Below are positions 60,128 to 64,000 of a stretch of 64,000 bases of DNA, piece after piece. A program made the translations under genes and the position numbers. A model generated the notes under the pieces. That model searched no databases and had not been told where the DNA came from. It saw only the letters and a program-made list of their open reading frames with translations. Each line of letters opens with the position of its first letter. The first letter of the stretch is position 1. The stretch spans positions 16,024,020 through 16,088,019 of the forward strand of contig NC_051138.1 in the NCBI RefSeq assembly GCF_014839805.1, read 5' to 3'. The DNA comes from Manduca sexta (lineage: Eukaryota > Arthropoda > Insecta > Lepidoptera > Sphingidae).

Positions 60128-61226
60128 TGCCTTTTCGTTTCCCTTAAAATCAGTGTAAGCGATATTCAAAACATATGGAGTAAACTGAGGAATTGGTCCG
60201 ATTGGAAAATGCGATTGTTTACAACAATCAAATCAAATGTCAAAACGGGTAGATAGAGTATTGGCAAGCGTAAACTGTCATTTTCAAACAGAGGGTAATC
60301 TATGATCTGTAATCCGTCCTCTCAAAGATCGATTATTGCTAGAGATAGCTTACTGAATCTATGGATTGGTTATTGGCATGCTTTATCCATAAAAACGAAT
60401 GAATTATCAATCTTAGATGGCATACATTGGATTAGGATTGGTTATTAATTTCGGGCGAAGATCTGTGAAACGTCACAAAAGTAAGTGAATTACTTAAATT
60501 TTCTACGCATAAGTTGTTTACTAATCCGTATAATATATGGTTTTTATAACTTGAAGACAAGGAGCAAGATAGGTGAAAATAGGGAATATTTTTCCTAAAA
60601 TTAAGCCAGGATGAAATTTAGACGTGATCGCGTAAGCAACATACAAGGCTCGGCGATAATATTTTGCGAGAAAAAGAAAGCCTTCTTCAAATACTATAAT
60701 AACAGACGCACGCATTGAGAACCTTCTCCTTTTTTGGACGTCAGTTCAAAATAAGGGGCGTATGAAAAGCAAACATTGGGAAAAGAAATAATAAACAAAA
60801 ATAACTGCGCGGAATCCTCAACAATGCAAAAGTGAAAAAAAAACTTGTTTTTATTTTGTTAACTGCGTTGTTTTTTTTAATGAACTGGTTAAGGTTATTG
60901 TTGTAGAAAACCTCAAAACAAATTGAACTCGAATTATCACACATGTTTAAACGCATTCTTTATAAACTAAAGCAGATTTATTTTTATTTTTTATTTTTTA
61001 AGGCCGGTGGAATAAAGACCAAAGTATTATGTAGATGTATTGATGAACGGATTGTTGGTATTTATAGACAAAAATGATTTTAGCTTTTCGGTAATTTAAC
61101 GGAGCGGGCCGCGCGGATTTCTAAAACCTAACAAATGACGATCGCGCGTCACCGTGCTTTGTTTTCCATTGAGATTGTCTATTGTTCTTACATATAAAAG
61201 CAATTTTATAAACAACTGTATATTAA

Positions 61227-61441
61227 GGCGATACCTCAATTTCGGCCTTTAAAATTTAATATGACGAAATTTTAAAGGCAGAAATATCCATGATTATTAA
61301 TTATTTTTACGTTTTTCTTTCAACTGCGAGAACTAATCACTAACTAGACGTGAATTTAAATTCTTTACTTGCCAATACTTGTTTAGTTACCCAGATTAAA
61401 GGTGAAACAAAATGTATGAAAATGGACCTTGAGGTATCGCC
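61227..61441. mobile_element. Palindromic TTAA MITE, short copy
   Basis: It has the same termini and flanking TTAA (61223-61226, 61442-61445) as 59157-59513. One arm has lost about 142 bp, leaving 13 bp of the terminus plus the inner 18 bp. The spacer is in the opposite orientation, so this copy is inverted relative to the long one. Confidence 0.9.
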
Positions 61442-61671
61442 TTAAGTCACTTCAATAGAAATTGGTTACTCAATTCGTCACATTTTTTTACTAATTGATC
61501 ACATTGTAGCCTGGACGAGAGATGACTGGCATTAGAATTATTTGTTAATATTTTGAATAACGTAATGGAACCCTTTAAGGCCCACCTAATTTGAAACCTT
61601 CATGAAAACCCTTTGATTAAATTGCAACACATTCCTATATATAATAATAATAATATCAGCCAATTGCAATT

Positions 61672-62430
61672 ATGAACGAAGTTATCAACACGAACAATTA
61701 TAGGAAATACATCCTAAAGGACGGTACGGTCGATATTTGTCGGGCATGCCATCGTCCTGGTGAATCAATCAGGCATGTAATTTCCGGTTGTTCGTATCTT
61801 GCTAACGGCGAGTACTTGCATAGACACAACCTTGTAGCCAAGATCACACACCAGCAAAATGCTCTTCGCTATGGTCTTGTGTCTTCTGAAGTACCATATT
61901 ACCAGTATATACCACAACCAGTTCTCGAAAATGATCATGCAACGCTGTATTGGGATCGATCTATTATCACATACAGGACAATTATTGCCAATAAGCCTGA
62001 TTGTGCTAGTAAATCGATTGTCGCGCCGGGCATTAGGTACTTGTTGATGTCACCATTCTGCATGACGATAATCTTGTTAAGGCCGAAAAAGATAAAATGT
62101 CTAAATATTTAGACTTGGCACATGAGGTTACCGACATGTGGGATGTGAACTCTACAATTATTGTCCCGATTGTCATTTCTGCGCATGGGTTGATACCAAA
62201 GAGCCTCGACCAACATCTTCGGAAGCTCTCAATTGGCTGTTGGGTCGGAGGCCAGAAGGCAGTATTGCTGGACACGGCGCGCATTGTGAGGAGATTCCTC
62301 ACTTTGAATCCCTAACCGCCGGTGGCCTGGGTCTTGAGCTTCGCCATCGGAGGGTCAAAATTTTTTTTTATTTTTTTATGCATGTTTTTTTTTAAATGTA
62401 TATGTAAAAATATAAAAAAAAAAATATCTT
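61672..62430 (+). mobile_element. R2/R4-like LINE, reverse transcriptase C-terminus, frameshifted
   Basis: MNEVINTNNYRKYILKDGTV, CRACHRPGESIRHVISGC (a C-C-H-C knuckle), YLHRHNLVAKI, YWDRSIITYRTI and NKPD match the C-terminal domain of site-specific-type non-LTR elements seen in Lepidoptera. The continuation (MSKYLDLAHEVTDMW, STIIVPIVISAHGLIPKSL, then KAVLLDTARIVRRFL) is in another frame, so there is a frameshift at about 62000-62090. An A/T-rich tail follows to about 62430. The clade call is from memory. Confidence 0.75.
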
Positions 62431-62450
62431 TAAAATAAAGAGAATTGATC

Positions 62451-62633
62451 ATATCAGCCCTGTATTACATACTTGCCCATTGCTGAGCACGGGCCTCCTC
62501 TACTACTGAGAGGGATTAGGCCTTAGTCCACGCTGACCTAGTGCGGATTGGTAGACTTCACACACCTTCGAAATTCCTATAGAGAACTTCTCAGATGTGC
62601 AAGTTTCCTCATGATGTTTTCCTTCACCGTTAA
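62451..62633 (-). mobile_element. SINE family A, 5'-truncated copy
   Basis: Only the 3' half remains, from the CGGTGAAGGAAAACATCATG core to the tail at ATCAGCCCTG (read on the plus strand). It sits just beyond the R2/R4-like LINE end. Confidence 0.85.
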
Positions 62634-63094
62634 TATTTATCCATTCCTATATATTATAAAATATTATTTAATAATAAAAGATATAATAAAAGATTCTTTT
62701 ATTATATTTAATAATAAAATACCTAAACATTTTTGTTCAACAACAAAATAAAATACCAATATATACATGGATGGTGGGCCAGAAACCGGGCTTTCTTCGA
62801 TCACGTTACTTTATAATTCAATTAAAATGTTATCTATGAAGAAAATACAGAATTGGTCGCAAACAAAGCAAACAATAAACTGTAGTCGTGGAATAGTAAC
62901 ATTTTAAAACGTTATTACCATAAATTAAACGACTACTCTTATAAAAGCAATTGTGTTCATAAAAATTTTACGATTACCAACCTGACCCTGTTAGGTGACG
63001 CTCAAAGTAACAGGTCAGTTATAACGATCAGCACAACTTTGTATTTTTACTTAATAATTAGTATAAGTGCACTAAAATGATATCTATACTTATA

Positions 63095-63272
63095 AGTAAA
63101 GTTAAAGTTTCTTTTGAACGCGCTTATCTCAGGAACTACTGAAACGGTTTTTACATTTTTTTCACTCATAAGAACCCTCATTACTCCTGCGTAGTATAGT
63201 CTATTTATTCGGGAATATATTTGTCCCGAAAAACTTTTCAGGCGGCCGGGGCCGCGGGCAAAAGCTAGTTAA
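63095..63272 (-). repeat. Interspersed family F-related, copy
   Basis: The reverse complement starts CTAGCTTTTGCCCGCGGCCC and contains the GAGATAAGCGCGTTCAAA block. Confidence 0.7.
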
Positions 63273-64000
63273 ACTATATGACGAGATTACAGTTCACAAT
63301 GACTGGCGCCGTTACCTATTTCATCAAGATACAAGAGCATGTTGCTACCTCAAAGCAAAAGATCGGTCCTTCGTTGAGTGTTTTTTGATATGTATATATT
63401 TTCTATTGAAAGCGCTGCAAAGTGACTTCCCTGAACCCAGTGTTAAGTTCAATAAAGTGCAAACAAAATGTCGCCGGCAAGAGATGTAGACAATAGACTT
63501 CCTGATTTTTTAATACCTTAAAGACCGGCTTTAGGGGGTAGGGAGTGCGTCATCCGTCACGCTGAATCACAGGGAGGGCTTTGTGGTTTTTTAGACTGGC
63601 TAGAATGACATCATTAACGTCACTACCTACAAATATATAATTTGGTCCTAAAAAAAGGTGACCAAAATAAATAGCGAAACAAATATTTCGCCGGAGTTCC
63701 CGAATATCAAAAGCGGGTCCTGGTAATATACGATGATTACTTAAACCATCGGTTGACCCATTTACTCATTGCCATCTCTATTATAAACATATTTCTGTCA
63801 ATACGTTAAAGATCTAAATAGTATCAAGTTCGGAGGAAGATACATGGACATGATAAGGTCATGATCTCATTATCAGTGCCCTGTAAGTTATTGCAATTTA
63901 TAAGATGAAGGTGTATCATTAATAACACATGAATTAGTGGTATCGGATACATAAACGAAGTGTAAGTTATGGTGGATCTTAATAATGGTAATAATATATA
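63273..64000. other. Right end, nothing recognised
   Basis: AT-rich, with a GC-richer stretch at about 63520-63600. No coding or repeat match within the window. Confidence 0.4.

Larger units (their letters stand above)
58191..60459 (-). mobile_element. Defective Harbinger-type DNA transposon with nested insertions
   Basis: The ends carry an 18-bp inverted repeat, TTCGCCCGAAATTAATAA (58191-58208) against its complement at 60442-60459. Inside, on the minus strand, lie a transposase N-terminal remnant (60127-59940) and a C-terminal exon (59737-59133) of HARBI1 type. The central DDE region is missing. A family F fragment (58755-58995) and a palindromic MITE (59157-59513) are inserted within. I could not find a clean target duplication, so the outer limits are tentative. 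Confidence 0.65.

Overview
The window is nuclear DNA from a lepidopteran insect, most likely a moth. It is AT-rich, its coding DNA is split into short exons with GT-AG introns, and it is crowded with retroposon and MITE families of the kind known from moth and butterfly genomes. The lineage call rests on my recognition of these repeats and on the look of the encoded proteins. I cannot name the species.

Two protein-coding genes can be reconstructed, both on the minus strand. The first (5554-13518, five coding exons) encodes a complete 283-residue secreted protein of the menorin/FAM151 family (DUF2181). The second (19800-47807, nine coding exons, open across every junction) encodes a complete 491-residue scavenger receptor of the CD36/SCARB family, with two transmembrane segments and the extracellular cysteine cluster. 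Its first coding intron is about 17.7 kb and holds much of the repeat content. The genes lie head to tail about 6.3 kb apart. Nothing suggests a shared operon or pathway, beyond both products acting at or outside the cell surface.

The rest is repeats. There are tRNA-derived SINEs (family A in at least ten copies or fragments, family B in two or three), and 3' ends of R1-like, RTE-like and R2/R4-like LINEs, all broken by stops or frameshifts. Several short interspersed families recur (called C, D, E, F and G here). One F copy has expanded into an exact 123-bp x 5 tandem array. The 58.2-61.4 kb block holds a dead Harbinger transposon that carries a 357-bp nearly perfect palindrome, inserted at a TTAA site inside the last codons of the transposase. 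A second, shorter copy of the palindrome lies 770 bp beyond the Harbinger end.

The most interesting local structures are the palindrome-in-Harbinger nest, a ~100-bp tandem duplication that copied the splice acceptor of CD36 exon 3-to-4, the 123-bp array, several short perfect hairpins, a MITE-like unit with 18-bp inverted ends, and two CpG-rich islands that could be promoters or first exons. I found no CRISPR array, rRNA, intact tRNA gene or viral gene, and no third host gene that I can defend.
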